Source: Clostridia bacterium (GTDB lineage Bacteria > Bacillota > Clostridia > TANB77 > CAG-508). Taken from it: a DNA stretch of 36,961 bases. A model generated the notes under the pieces. That model was not told the origin of the DNA. It did no database searches and saw only the letters and a program-made list of their open reading frames with translations. The translations under genes and the position numbers were made by a program. Shown piece after piece: positions 9,376 through 18,858 of this stretch. Every line of letters begins with the position of its first letter. The first letter of the stretch is position 1. The DNA lies in assembly GCA_022794615.1 (NCBI GenBank), contig JAAWFD010000034.1, forward strand, positions 1 to 36,961. Reading direction: 5' to 3'.

Positions 9376-9957
9376 TTATAAATATTTTTCAATTTCATTC
9401 CAAACGGCATCACAATAAATTTTCTTCTCAGAAGAAAAAGGAAGAAAAATATTATCACCAAGAGGATTTAAAATTTTTTGAATAGAAGAGACACTATCTA
9501 AAACCTTAGTAGGAGCAATCTTATCAGCTTTATTTGCCAAAATAATAAAAGGTTGACTACTACTCATAACATAATTATACATCAGTTTATCATTATCAGT
9601 TGGATTATGTCTAATATCAATTAAAAAGATTATTAAAGCAATTTTTGGACTTTTAAATAAATATTGTTCTATAAATTGACCAACTTTTTCTTGCTCTGTT
9701 TTAGACATTTTGCTATAGCCATAACCAGGCAAATCAACAAAATAAAAAGTTTCATCTATATTATAAAAATTAATTTGGCGAGTTTTACCAGGCTCACTAC
9801 TAGTTCTAGCTAATTTTTTTCTATTAATCATAGTATTTATAAAACTAGATTTTCCAACATTAGATTTTCCAACAAGAACTATTTCAGGTAAATCATTTGA
9901 AGGATATTGATTAGGTCTAACTGCTGATATTTCAAATTTTGGATTTTTTACAATCAT
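9376..9957 (-). CDS. engB: Ribosome biogenesis GTP-binding protein EngB/YsxC/YihA
   Basis: EIVLVGKSNVGKSSFINTMINRKKLARTSSEPGKTRQINFY, DLPGYGYSK, NKADK. Confidence 0.95.
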   Translation of the reverse strand: MIVKNPKFEISAVRPNQYPSNDLPEIVLVGKSNVGKSSFINTMINRKKLARTSSEPGKTRQINFYNIDETFYFVDLPGYGYSKMSKTEQEKVGQFIEQYLFKSPKIALIIFLIDIRHNPTDNDKLMYNYVMSSSQPFIILANKADKIAPTKVLDSVSSIQKILNPLGDNIFLPFSSEKKIYCDAVWNEIEKYL

Positions 9958-10032
9958 TTTAATTCTCCTTTATATTAGAATATATAAATTTTAACATATA
10001 ATAAAAGATATTTCAAATTTAATAAAAAAAAG

Positions 10033-10066
10033 AAGGAAGCTATTTCAGATTACGAAAAGCTTCCTT
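10033..10066 (-). terminator. Intrinsic terminator of the purA-like gene
   Basis: AAGGAAGCT / AGCTTCCTT stem, followed on the minus strand by CTTTTTTTT. Confidence 0.75.
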
Positions 10067-10135
10067 TTGGTAACTCAGTAAGTTTTGTAAGGCAACAGTT
10101 AAAATATTCCAATACTACGAAAAAATGCATTAAGC

Positions 10136-11401
10136 TCAGATGTCCCTTATAATAAGGTCATCATTTGCAGGACCAGTACCGATATACTTAACAGGTATGC
10201 CAGAGCACTGCTCGACTATTTCTATAAACTTTTTTGCAGAGTCAGGCAAATCATCGAATGATTTGCAGGAAGAGTCGATACGCCAGCCTCCTCTAATTGT
10301 TTCATACACGGGAATAGGAAACTGCTTAGTCAAATTAAGGTCATCAGGAAAATAATTAATCCTATTGCCACAATAATCGTAAGCAACGCAGACCTTAATA
10401 TATCCTATCCGCAATCCGACTTCACCTAAAGTATCAAGGTGATTAATGCAAAGATAGTCAATTCCCATAGTAAAATGGGCAGAACGGAGAATAGGGCAAT
10501 CCATCCACCCACATCTCCTCGGGCGCTTTGTTGTGGTACCATACTCATGACCTAATTCACGAATAATGGTTGCAGGACCAGGAGAAGTACCGTTCCCATC
10601 TAATAAAAAGTCCTGTTCTTCAGTAGGAAAAGGTCCATTTCCAACACAGCTGTTGTATGCCTTGTCAATGCCTATTACTTCTTTAGTACAATTGGGGGGC
10701 AAACCACAACTGCACAATGTTCCAGCTGTAGAACAATTGGAACTTGTTACCATAGGGTAGTCTCCATGATCGAGATCCAATCTGAAAGCCTGAGCACCTT
10801 CAACAACGATTTTTTCATTGCCCAAAAGGGCATTTGAGATAATCGGCTGAATGTCTGTAATGTACTGTTTAAATACCTCTCCATAACTATGGTAGATTGA
10901 AGCCAATAAATGTGCACACAACTCAGGCGAATACTTAGAACTAAGCCAAATGTTATCAACTGATAATGCTTCGTGAATAGCAAGCTTAAGTTCCTCTTCA
11001 GGCAGTAACAAATCGTACATTCTTATGCCTTTTAATTTCTCATTACATTCATTCCATTTATTACGAAACGGACAAAGTACATGAGCCATGCCACTGATTT
11101 TCAGCCGATTGGCAATATCAGGTATACCTTCATCTTTCAACATCTCAATTTCAGATATAAGAATTTGAAGGTCGATGACTGTACCAGGACCAATAATGGC
11201 TGTAATATGTGGATAGGTAATCCCTCCAGGCACCAAGTGTAAAGGTAAGGTCTTACCATTGTACACTACAGAGTGACCGGCATTAGCACCGCCAGTCCCA
11301 CGAATTACCAGTTTTGCATCTTCTAACTGATAGGATGCGATTTTTCCTTTTCCTTCATCACCCCATTTACAGCCAACTATAACTGTTGTGTTTCTATTCA
11401 T
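10136..11401 (-). CDS. purA: Adenylosuccinate synthetase-like protein (divergent PurA)
   Basis: IVGCKWGDEGKGKI, GGANAGHSV, VEGAQAFRLDLDHGDYPMVTSSN, GHEYGTTTKRPRRCGW, KVCVAY; lacks the TTGRGIGPAYEDK segment; GC clearly above surroundings. Confidence 0.85.
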   Translation of the reverse strand: MNRNTTVIVGCKWGDEGKGKIASYQLEDAKLVIRGTGGANAGHSVVYNGKTLPLHLVPGGITYPHITAIIGPGTVIDLQILISEIEMLKDEGIPDIANRLKISGMAHVLCPFRNKWNECNEKLKGIRMYDLLLPEEELKLAIHEALSVDNIWLSSKYSPELCAHLLASIYHSYGEVFKQYITDIQPIISNALLGNEKIVVEGAQAFRLDLDHGDYPMVTSSNCSTAGTLCSCGLPPNCTKEVIGIDKAYNSCVGNGPFPTEEQDFLLDGNGTSPGPATIIRELGHEYGTTTKRPRRCGWMDCPILRSAHFTMGIDYLCINHLDTLGEVGLRIGYIKVCVAYDYCGNRINYFPDDLNLTKQFPIPVYETIRGGWRIDSSCKSFDDLPDSAKKFIEIVEQCSGIPVKYIGTGPANDDLIIRDI

Positions 11402-11513
11402 GACGTCACCTTCTTTTTTTAAAACAGGAAATAATCCTGAGTCAACAAGTTACCATAAAAACTTACATGTAAAGTATATCATAAAATATTGCTAAAATCA
11501 ATAAAAAGTAACA

Positions 11514-11695
11514 AATAACCTGCTTGTTTAGTTACAGTTCAGTAGAAATATTAGAAGTCCGTGTTAGCAATACAACTAAAAAAATAATTTGGTGGTACCT
11601 GTAGGGGCGTATCAAATTATTTTTTTAGTTGTATTGCGGTTAAACAGGACTATACAATTTTAACCTGAACTGTAATCTTGCTTAAACAGGTTATT
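11514..11695. repeat. Long inverted-repeat (MITE-like) element, fullest copy
   Basis: Outer AATAACCTG/CAGGTTATT, TTACAGTTCAG/CTGAACTGTAA, and 25-bp perfect inner arms GCAATACAACTAAAAAAATAATTTG (11567-11591 / 11613-11637). Confidence 0.85.
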
Positions 11696-11703
11696 GTGTG
11701 AAT

Positions 11704-12981
11704 TTATTTTATAAATTTTTTTCCACCCATATAAGGTCTTAAAACTTCAGGAATATTAATACTGCCATCTTCTTGATAGTGATTTTCAATTAAAGCAATT
11801 AGCATACGTGGGGGAGCAACAACAGTATTATTTAAAGTATGAGCAAAATAATTACCATTATCACCTTTAATACGAATACCAAGTCTACGAGCTTGAGCAT
11901 CTGTCAAATTAGAACAGCTACCAACTTCAAAATATTTTTGTTGTCTAGGAGACCATGCCTCAACATCTACACTTTTAGCCTTCAAATCAGCTAAATCTCC
12001 ACTACAACATTCTAAAGTACGAACAGGGATATCCATACTTCTAAATAATTCAACTGTATAAGACCACATTTTGTCATACCAATCCCAGCTTTGTTCAGGC
12101 TCACAAACAACAATCATTTCTTGCTTTTCAAACTGATGAATTCTATATACACCACGTTCTTCAATACCGTGAGCGCCTTTTTCTTTTCTAAAACAAGGAG
12201 AATAAGATGTCATAGTATAAGGTAAACAATCTTTAGATAGAATTTGGTCTTTAAATTTACCAATCATAGAGTGCTCACTTGTACCAATTAAATATAAATC
12301 TTCTCCTTCAATTTTATACATCATAGCATCCATTTCTTCAAAACTCATAACACCTGTAACAACACTACTGCGAATCATAAAAGGGGGTACACAATAAGTA
12401 AAGCCTTTATTAATCATAAAGTCTCTAGCATATGTAATAACAGCAGAATGAAGTCTAGCTAAGTCACCCATTAAATAATAAAATCCATTTCCTGCAACAC
12501 GCCTTGCACTATCTAAATCAAGACCATAAATAGCCTCCATAATTTCGCCATGATAAGGAATTTCATATGATGGGACAACAGGCTCGCCATATTTTTTAAT
12601 TTCTACATTTTCGCTATCATCTTTTCCTATTGGAACTGAACTATGCATAATATTAGGGATTTTCATCATTCTCAATTTGATTTCTTTAGAAAGTTCTTCT
12701 TCTAGTTTTTCATTATCTATAAGTTCATTATTAATTTTTTCAACTTCTTGCTTTATTTTTTCAGCTTCATCTTTATTACCATTTTTCATAAGAGAGCCAA
12801 TTTGATTACTAAGAGTTTTTCTTTTATTTCTAATTTCATCTCCATGCATCTTAGCTTCACGATTTTTTACATCTAAATCAATGACTTCATCAACCAACTT
12901 TAATTTATTATTTTGAAATTTTTTACTGATATTTTCTTTTACAATATCAGGATTTTCTCTTAAGAATTTTATATCTATCAT
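11704..12981 (-). CDS. serS: Seryl-tRNA synthetase
   Basis: MIDIKFLRENPDIVKENISKKF..., GTSEHSMIGKFKDQILSKDCLPYTMTSYSPCFRKEKGAHGIEERGVYRIHQFEKQEM. Confidence 0.96.
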   Translation of the reverse strand: MIDIKFLRENPDIVKENISKKFQNNKLKLVDEVIDLDVKNREAKMHGDEIRNKRKTLSNQIGSLMKNGNKDEAEKIKQEVEKINNELIDNEKLEEELSKEIKLRMMKIPNIMHSSVPIGKDDSENVEIKKYGEPVVPSYEIPYHGEIMEAIYGLDLDSARRVAGNGFYYLMGDLARLHSAVITYARDFMINKGFTYCVPPFMIRSSVVTGVMSFEEMDAMMYKIEGEDLYLIGTSEHSMIGKFKDQILSKDCLPYTMTSYSPCFRKEKGAHGIEERGVYRIHQFEKQEMIVVCEPEQSWDWYDKMWSYTVELFRSMDIPVRTLECCSGDLADLKAKSVDVEAWSPRQQKYFEVGSCSNLTDAQARRLGIRIKGDNGNYFAHTLNNTVVAPPRMLIALIENHYQEDGSINIPEVLRPYMGGKKFIK

Positions 12982-13154
12982 TATAATTCACAGTCCTTTC
13001 GAAAAATAAATATCTATATTTGCAATTTGATGTATTATATAATAAAATCTAATAAATATCAATAGAAATGGGAATAATTATAGCAAATAAATGATGGAAA
13101 AGCGAGAGAATAAAAGTATTTTAAAGGATATGTAAAAATGAAAAGGAGACAAGT

Positions 13155-13991
13155 ATGTTAATATTAGAAATATTAAAATTTATAATATATATGAGTGCAA
13201 TAGTATTAATATCAAAATACATTTTAGTAAAAACGCTAAGAAGATTAGCAGAGAATCTAAATTTGAAACCAAAAACAGTAGGAGATATAGCAGGATATGC
13301 AACATCAGTTCCAGAATTATTAACAATTGGAGCATCTAGTTTTAGTGGATTAATTGGAACAAGTATATATAATATATTAAGTTCAAATATAATAAATTTA
13401 ATACAATATATATCAACAATATTTCTTAATAAAAACCAAAAGTATATAAAAAATACAGCAATAAAAACAGACATAATATTAGTATGTCTTACAATAATAA
13501 TACCTATTTTATTGATTATATTAGATATAGAAGTAAATATAGCGATAGTTCCAATTTTTATAATTTTATTTGCGTTTTTTAAATTCTTAAATAATAATAC
13601 ACACAAATTATACTTAAAAAAAGAAGATAAAGAATTAGAAGAACAAGAAGAAATAGATGAAAAAGGAAACAAAAAACACGCAATAAAAAATGCAATTTAT
13701 TTAATAATAAGTGGAGTATTACTATTCATAGTAGGGAATTTACTAGGTGACACATTAGAAAAATTATGTAACACATTTAATATACCAGAAATAATAATTG
13801 GAATATTATTAGGATTTAGCACAAGTATTCCAGAACTAATAACATTTTTCGAATCACAAAAACATCATAAAAAAGAAAATGACCATTTATTAGGAGTTGT
13901 AGAGGCAACAAACAACTTATTTACATCCAATATTTTAAATTTGTTTATGATTCAATCAATAGGAATAATAATTTTTACAATTTTTGCATAA
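13155..13991 (+). CDS. Sodium/calcium exchanger (CaCA) family membrane protein
   Basis: Two alpha-repeat-like motifs: DIAGYATSVPELLT..SSNIINL and LLGFSTSIPELITFFES..TSNILNL. Confidence 0.8.
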   Translation: MLILEILKFIIYMSAIVLISKYILVKTLRRLAENLNLKPKTVGDIAGYATSVPELLTIGASSFSGLIGTSIYNILSSNIINLIQYISTIFLNKNQKYIKNTAIKTDIILVCLTIIIPILLIILDIEVNIAIVPIFIILFAFFKFLNNNTHKLYLKKEDKELEEQEEIDEKGNKKHAIKNAIYLIISGVLLFIVGNLLGDTLEKLCNTFNIPEIIIGILLGFSTSIPELITFFESQKHHKKENDHLLGVVEATNNLFTSNILNLFMIQSIGIIIFTIFA

Positions 13992-14080
13992 AATCTCAAT
14001 AACAGAATAGACTAGCTATTAAAGGAGAATAATTTGGAAAAATATAAGTTTTCTGCAATTATTCAACTCTCCTGAAAGGA

Positions 14081-14380
14081 ATGAATTTTATTATGCAAGA
14101 ACAATATTTTAAAGATGAGAAGATAAAAGAAAAGAATAAGAGAGAAAAAGAAAGAGAGCTAGTCGAAAGTATTGTAAAAACAAGAGAGAGACTAAAGGTG
14201 CTTAATAATAATTTTGAATGTGTGGATAGTAATATGATTGACTACTATACTTATGAACTAAAAGCAAGTCAATCGAAATTAGATTATTTAATAAGACTTG
14301 CAAAAAATCATGGAATTTCGCTAGATATGATGGAAGCAATAAAGATAAAATTATATTCACAAAATGATGAAGTTGTATAA
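14081..14380 (+). CDS. DUF2508 (YaaL-like) protein
   Basis: DSNMIDYYTYELKASQSKLDYLIRLAKNHG; directly upstream of bofA as in other Firmicutes. Confidence 0.75.
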   Translation: MNFIMQEQYFKDEKIKEKNKREKERELVESIVKTRERLKVLNNNFECVDSNMIDYYTYELKASQSKLDYLIRLAKNHGISLDMMEAIKIKLYSQNDEVV

Positions 14381-14418
14381 ATAATAATATTCACATAAAG
14401 AAATGAGAGGAAATAAAC

Positions 14419-14673
14419 ATGGAAATTAATATATTAACTTTTTTAGCATGTATATGCTTTCTGTTTTTAATAGGAAGGATATTTATTCTTCCTATTAAAT
14501 GGATTTTAAAATTAGTATTTAATTCAATTTTAGGAGGAATACTGATTTTAGCAATTAATTTCATAGGGGGATTATTTGCATTACATATATCGATTAATAT
14601 AGTAACATGTATTATAGTAGGATTTCTAGGAATTCCAGGAGCTATAGTTTTACTATTAATTTCATTTATTTAG
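14419..14673 (+). CDS. bofA: Pro-sigmaK processing inhibitor BofA family
   Basis: Small TM protein, NSILGGILILAINFIGGLFALHISINIVTCIIVGFLGIPGAIVLLL. Confidence 0.85.
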   Translation: MEINILTFLACICFLFLIGRIFILPIKWILKLVFNSILGGILILAINFIGGLFALHISINIVTCIIVGFLGIPGAIVLLLISFI

Positions 14674-14757
14674 AAAATTATCAAAAAATCACATATTTAT
14701 ATTGCTAGACTTTATAATATTGATATGCTATAATACAAAAAAAGGAAAGAGCAAAAA

Positions 14758-15288
14758 ATGAAAGAAATATATATAATTTTAACATATACAGGGACTATAT
14801 TGTCAAATATAATAAAAACGTACACAAAAGATGAATACTCACATGTATCAATATCTTTAGATAAAGAACTAAATAAAATGTATAGTTTTGGAAGACTAAA
14901 ACCATATAATGCATTTATAGGAGGATTTGTACATGAAAAAATAAATGAAGGAATATTTAAAAGATTTAGAAATACTAAAGCCATGATATATTCTTTAAAA
15001 GTAGAAGAAGAACAATATAGAAAAATTAAAGATAAAATAACAGAAATGGAGCAAGAAAAAGAAACTTATAAATTTAATATATGGGGGTTATTTGCTGTAA
15101 GTATAAACAAAAAGATAAAAGCGCCACGAACATTTTACTGTGCAGAATTTGTAAAATATATATTAGAAGAAGCTGGTGTAGAACTAGAATTGCCAGAAAT
15201 AATTAGACCACAAAATTTTAAAGACATCCCTAATAAGAAAATACAATATGAAGGATTATTAAGAGATTTTAAAAAGGAAATAAAGTAA
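14758..15288 (+). CDS. YiiX/permuted NlpC-P60 (papain-like) family protein
   Basis: DEYSHVSISLDKELNKMYSFGR (His motif) and RTFYCAEFVKYILEEAGV (Cys motif). Confidence 0.7.
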   Translation: MKEIYIILTYTGTILSNIIKTYTKDEYSHVSISLDKELNKMYSFGRLKPYNAFIGGFVHEKINEGIFKRFRNTKAMIYSLKVEEEQYRKIKDKITEMEQEKETYKFNIWGLFAVSINKKIKAPRTFYCAEFVKYILEEAGVELELPEIIRPQNFKDIPNKKIQYEGLLRDFKKEIK

Positions 15289-16307
15289 TGAAAAACATAA
15301 AAGATTATAATTTAGAAGAACTAAAAAAAGAATTTGTAGCAATAGGGGAAAAGCCATTTAGAGCAGAGCAAGTATTTAAGTGGATATATGAATCAAATGT
15401 TACAAGCTTTGATGAAATGACAAATATATCATTAGAATTAAGAGAAAAACTAAAACAGAATTACACATTATGCATATATAAAATAATAAAAAAACAAGAA
15501 GCGACAGATGGAACAAAAAAATACTTATTTGACGTATTAGATGGAAATGCAATAGAAACAGTATTAATGCAATATCATCATGGATATAGTATATGTGTAT
15601 CATCACAAATAGGGTGTAAAATGGGATGCAGATTTTGTGCATCAACAGGAATACAATTTATAAGAAGTCTAACATCAGGAGAAATAGTAGAACAATTATT
15701 AGCAGTTGAAAGAGAAGAAAACGTAAAAATATCAAATGTAGTATTTATGGGAATAGGTGAGCCTTTAGATAATTATGAAAATGTAGTAAATGCAATTAGA
15801 ATAATAAATAACCAAAAAGGAATAAATATAGGAGCACGACATATAAGCATATCAACAAGTGGACTAGTTCCTAAAATTTATAAATTAGCAGAGGAAAATA
15901 TACAATGTACATTATCAATATCATTACATGCAACGACAGATGAAAAAAGAAGTAGTATGATGCCAGTAAATAACAGCTATAATATTGGACAACTTATACA
16001 AGCTTGCAAAGATTATATAGAAAAAACAAACAGAAGGATATCATTTGAATATGCCTTAGCCAAAGATAATAATGACAACATGGAAGATGCAAAAAGGTTA
16101 GTAAAATTACTAAAAGGAATGATATGCCATGTAAACTTAATACCAATAAACAAAATAGAAAATGGGAAATATACAAAAAGTTCAAATGAAAATATAATAA
16201 AATTTAGGGATTATCTTAATGAACATGGTGTAGTTGCAACAATAAGAAGAGAATTAGGCTCAGACATCGATGCAGCATGCGGGCAATTAAGAAGAAAAAA
16301 TATATAA
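15288..16307 (+). CDS. rlmN: 23S rRNA (adenine2503-C2)-methyltransferase RlmN
   Basis: CVSSQIGCKMGCRFCAST radical-SAM CxxxCxxC, FMGIGEPLDNYENV, RRELGSDIDAACGQLR. Confidence 0.96.
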   Translation: MKNIKDYNLEELKKEFVAIGEKPFRAEQVFKWIYESNVTSFDEMTNISLELREKLKQNYTLCIYKIIKKQEATDGTKKYLFDVLDGNAIETVLMQYHHGYSICVSSQIGCKMGCRFCASTGIQFIRSLTSGEIVEQLLAVEREENVKISNVVFMGIGEPLDNYENVVNAIRIINNQKGINIGARHISISTSGLVPKIYKLAEENIQCTLSISLHATTDEKRSSMMPVNNSYNIGQLIQACKDYIEKTNRRISFEYALAKDNNDNMEDAKRLVKLLKGMICHVNLIPINKIENGKYTKSSNENIIKFRDYLNEHGVVATIRRELGSDIDAACGQLRRKNI

Positions 16308-16486
16308 TATTATAATAAATAATAAAAACATTTAAACAAATTTTTATATTATAAAAAATAAAATAAAAAAATGTAAAAAAAAGAAGGAAAAAAAATATTT
16401 ATGAAGAATAATATAAATAGTACATACTATAGATACGATATATGTATATACTAAAATAAAAATACATTGGAAGGCAGGTGCACAAA

Positions 16487-16759
16487 ATGCAAATAACAGA
16501 CGTACGTTTAAGAAAAGTAAATTCAGAGAACAGAATGAAAGCTGTTGCTTCTGTAACATTCGATAATGAATTTGTAATTCATGACATAAAAGTTATCGAA
16601 AGCCAAAACGGATTATTCATAGCTATGCCAAGCAGAAAAACTCCAAACGGAGAATTCAAAGACATAGCACATCCAATCAATGCTGAAACAAGAGAAAAAA
16701 TCCAATCAGCAATATTAGAAGCTTACGAATCTCCAGATGCAGAGGAATCAGCTGAATAA
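16487..16759 (+). CDS. spoVG: Septation protein SpoVG
   Basis: [64 protein letters not shown]. Confidence 0.97.
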   Translation: MQITDVRLRKVNSENRMKAVASVTFDNEFVIHDIKVIESQNGLFIAMPSRKTPNGEFKDIAHPINAETREKIQSAILEAYESPDAEESAE

Positions 16760-16763
16760 TATA

Positions 16764-16787
16764 AAAGCACCCTTAAAGGGGTGCTTT
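16764..16787 (+). terminator. Intrinsic terminator of spoVG
   Basis: AAAGCACCCTTAAAGGGGTGCTTT. Confidence 0.8.
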
Positions 16788-16949
16788 CATTGTGTCTAAG
16801 GAATTTACAAAAATATAAACAAATTTACAAAAAAGACACAAAACAAATATAAAAAAGAAACAATTTATGAATATAATACAAAAAACAAAGGAAAGGAGGA
16901 GAGACCAAGAACGAATATAGTAGAAAATAAATCAAAGGAAGTATCACAA

Positions 16950-17588
16950 ATGCAAATGATAGCAATAGATACATCCAACAAAAACTTTTACGAATTAATG
17001 AATATTTATGAACAAGCAAAAAAGCAATTAGAGGATGTATTGTTTCTAATAAAATATGCGGCTAAACAATATTATGGATATGACATTATAAGCAATATAA
17101 CAAGTCGAATAAAAACTCCACAAAGTATTGTAAATAAAATGAAAAAGAAAAATTACGATTTAACATATGTAAATTTAATAAACAACATTAATGATATTGC
17201 AGGAATAAGAATAGTATGTCCTATGAAAAGTGATATAGCTATAATTAAAGGTATAATACATAAAATACCAAATATTGAAATTTTAAAGGAAAAAGATTAT
17301 TTAAAACAAGCTAAGAAAAGTGGATATTCTGCATACCATATGATAATAGAAGTTCCATTAGAGTATGAAGAACAAACAATATATGTAAAAGTAGAATTAC
17401 AAATAAGGACAATGGCAATGGACTTTTGGGCAACTAATGAACACAAAATAAAATATAAAACAAATAGTAAAATTTCAGTGCTAGATTCAAGAAAGTTAGA
17501 AATCTATGCTAAGGTGTTAAATAAAATGGATGAAGAGTTTTCAGATATTTACAAAAAACAGAGATTAGAAATGGACAAATATATATAA
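16950..17588 (+). CDS. Small RelA/SpoT-domain (p)ppGpp synthetase-like protein
   Basis: INDIAGIRIVCPMKSD, KKSGYSAYHMIIEVP, VELQIRTMAMDFWATNEHKIKYK. Confidence 0.88.
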   Translation: MQMIAIDTSNKNFYELMNIYEQAKKQLEDVLFLIKYAAKQYYGYDIISNITSRIKTPQSIVNKMKKKNYDLTYVNLINNINDIAGIRIVCPMKSDIAIIKGIIHKIPNIEILKEKDYLKQAKKSGYSAYHMIIEVPLEYEEQTIYVKVELQIRTMAMDFWATNEHKIKYKTNSKISVLDSRKLEIYAKVLNKMDEEFSDIYKKQRLEMDKYI

Positions 17589-17604
17589 TAGTAATTATAT
17601 TTAG

Positions 17605-17642
17605 TAAAGAAGGTGTTTGAATAAAGTAAAACATCTTTTTTT
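17605..17642 (+). terminator. Probable intrinsic terminator after the RelA/SpoT-domain gene
   Basis: AAAGAAGGTGTTT..AAACATCTTTTTTT, stem with G-U pairs and T tract. Confidence 0.55.
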
Positions 17643-17766
17643 AATGATAAAAGTATCGAAATCTCTTCCATAATACTTACATAGTTGATTTTAAAAAAGA
17701 TGTCACAATAAGTCATAAAATAGAATATAATAATATATACCTAATTCATAAATTGGGGGGATATTA

Positions 17767-18243
17767 ATGCAAAAAGTCAAAAAAGGAGACTATGTTGTAC
17801 GAAAATCCCATCAAGGAGATACATTATTTGTAATAGAAAAAATAATAAAATTAACAAATGGTAAACAAATAGCAATATTAAAGGGAATAGCAATAAGACT
17901 AGAAGCAGATGCACCATTGGAAGATTTAGTATTAGCAGAAAAAAGTAAAGTAAAAAAAGATATAGAGAAACTAGATAAAGAAACAAAAAATATAAATTTT
18001 ATAACTAAAAAAGAGTACAGAATACAAAAAAAGATACAAACAGGCTTAATATTGCACTTAGATGGAGACAAGAGATATAGTGAAAAATCAGCAAGGTATT
18101 ACAAAAAATTGGGATTAAGAGCAATAGTCAGAAATGTACCAGAAAATAGGCAACCAAAAGTAGTATATAAATTATTGAATTATTATAATCCAGATATATT
18201 AATCATAACAGGGCATGATGTGATAAGTTATACAAGAAAATAA
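17767..18243 (+). pseudogene. yabG: Sporulation-specific protease YabG, 5' segment (interrupted at 18214-18220)
   Basis: YabG N-terminal domain (VKKGDYVVRKSHQGDTLFVI... VLHLDGD-like LILHLDGDKRYSEK... NPDILIITGHD), then diverges to VISYTRK*; the remainder of YabG is at 23474..23835. Confidence 0.93.
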
Positions 18244-18309
18244 AAAACTATTTTAAGTGTAACTATTTATGATGTATAATTGTATAAGATATAGAAAGGT
18301 GGAAAAAAG

Positions 18310-18858
18310 ATGGAAGAAAAAACAGACAAACAGCTATATAAAGAGTTTCTATTAGGAAATAAGAATAGCTTTGAAGAAATAGTAATTAGGTATAAAGATA
18401 CAATAATATATTTTATACAAAGATATGTTAAAAGTATGGACATAGCAGAAGACTTAGCACAAGATGTTTTTGTATATATATTAGTAAACAAAAGAAGCTA
18501 CAAATTTGAATATTCATTAAAAACATATTTATACACAATAGCAAAATCAAAAGCACTCAACTATATAAAAAGAGAAAAGAAAATAGTAAAACTAGATGAG
18601 ATGCAATGTGAAGATTTGGATGAACTAGAAGAAAAAGTATTTAAAAATGAAAGAGCAGATAATCTAAAAAAATGCATAAAAAGACTGAGAATAGAATACC
18701 AAAATGCTATATATTTAGCAGATATAGAAGAATTAAGTTATAAAGAAATAGGACATATATTAAGAAAGACAGAATCAAATGTTAAAGTATTAATCCATAG
18801 AGCAAGAAAAAACTTAGAAAAACTTATAAAAGAGGAGGAATATAAATATGAAAACTAA
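18310..18858 (+). CDS. ECF-family RNA polymerase sigma factor
   Basis: Sigma-70 region 2 (DIAEDLAQDVFVYILVNKRSYKFEYSLKTYLYTIAKSKALNYIKRE) and region 4 (LADIEELSYKEIGHILRKTESNVKVLIHRARKNLEKLI). Confidence 0.9.
   Translation: MEEKTDKQLYKEFLLGNKNSFEEIVIRYKDTIIYFIQRYVKSMDIAEDLAQDVFVYILVNKRSYKFEYSLKTYLYTIAKSKALNYIKREKKIVKLDEMQCEDLDELEEKVFKNERADNLKKCIKRLRIEYQNAIYLADIEELSYKEIGHILRKTESNVKVLIHRARKNLEKLIKEEEYKYEN

Noticed and set aside
11567-11640. GGTGGTACC in the repeat loop resembling a T-box antiterminator core
   Set aside because: It is on the + strand while the neighbouring serS and purA genes are on the minus strand; no specifier stem; explained by the inverted-repeat element.
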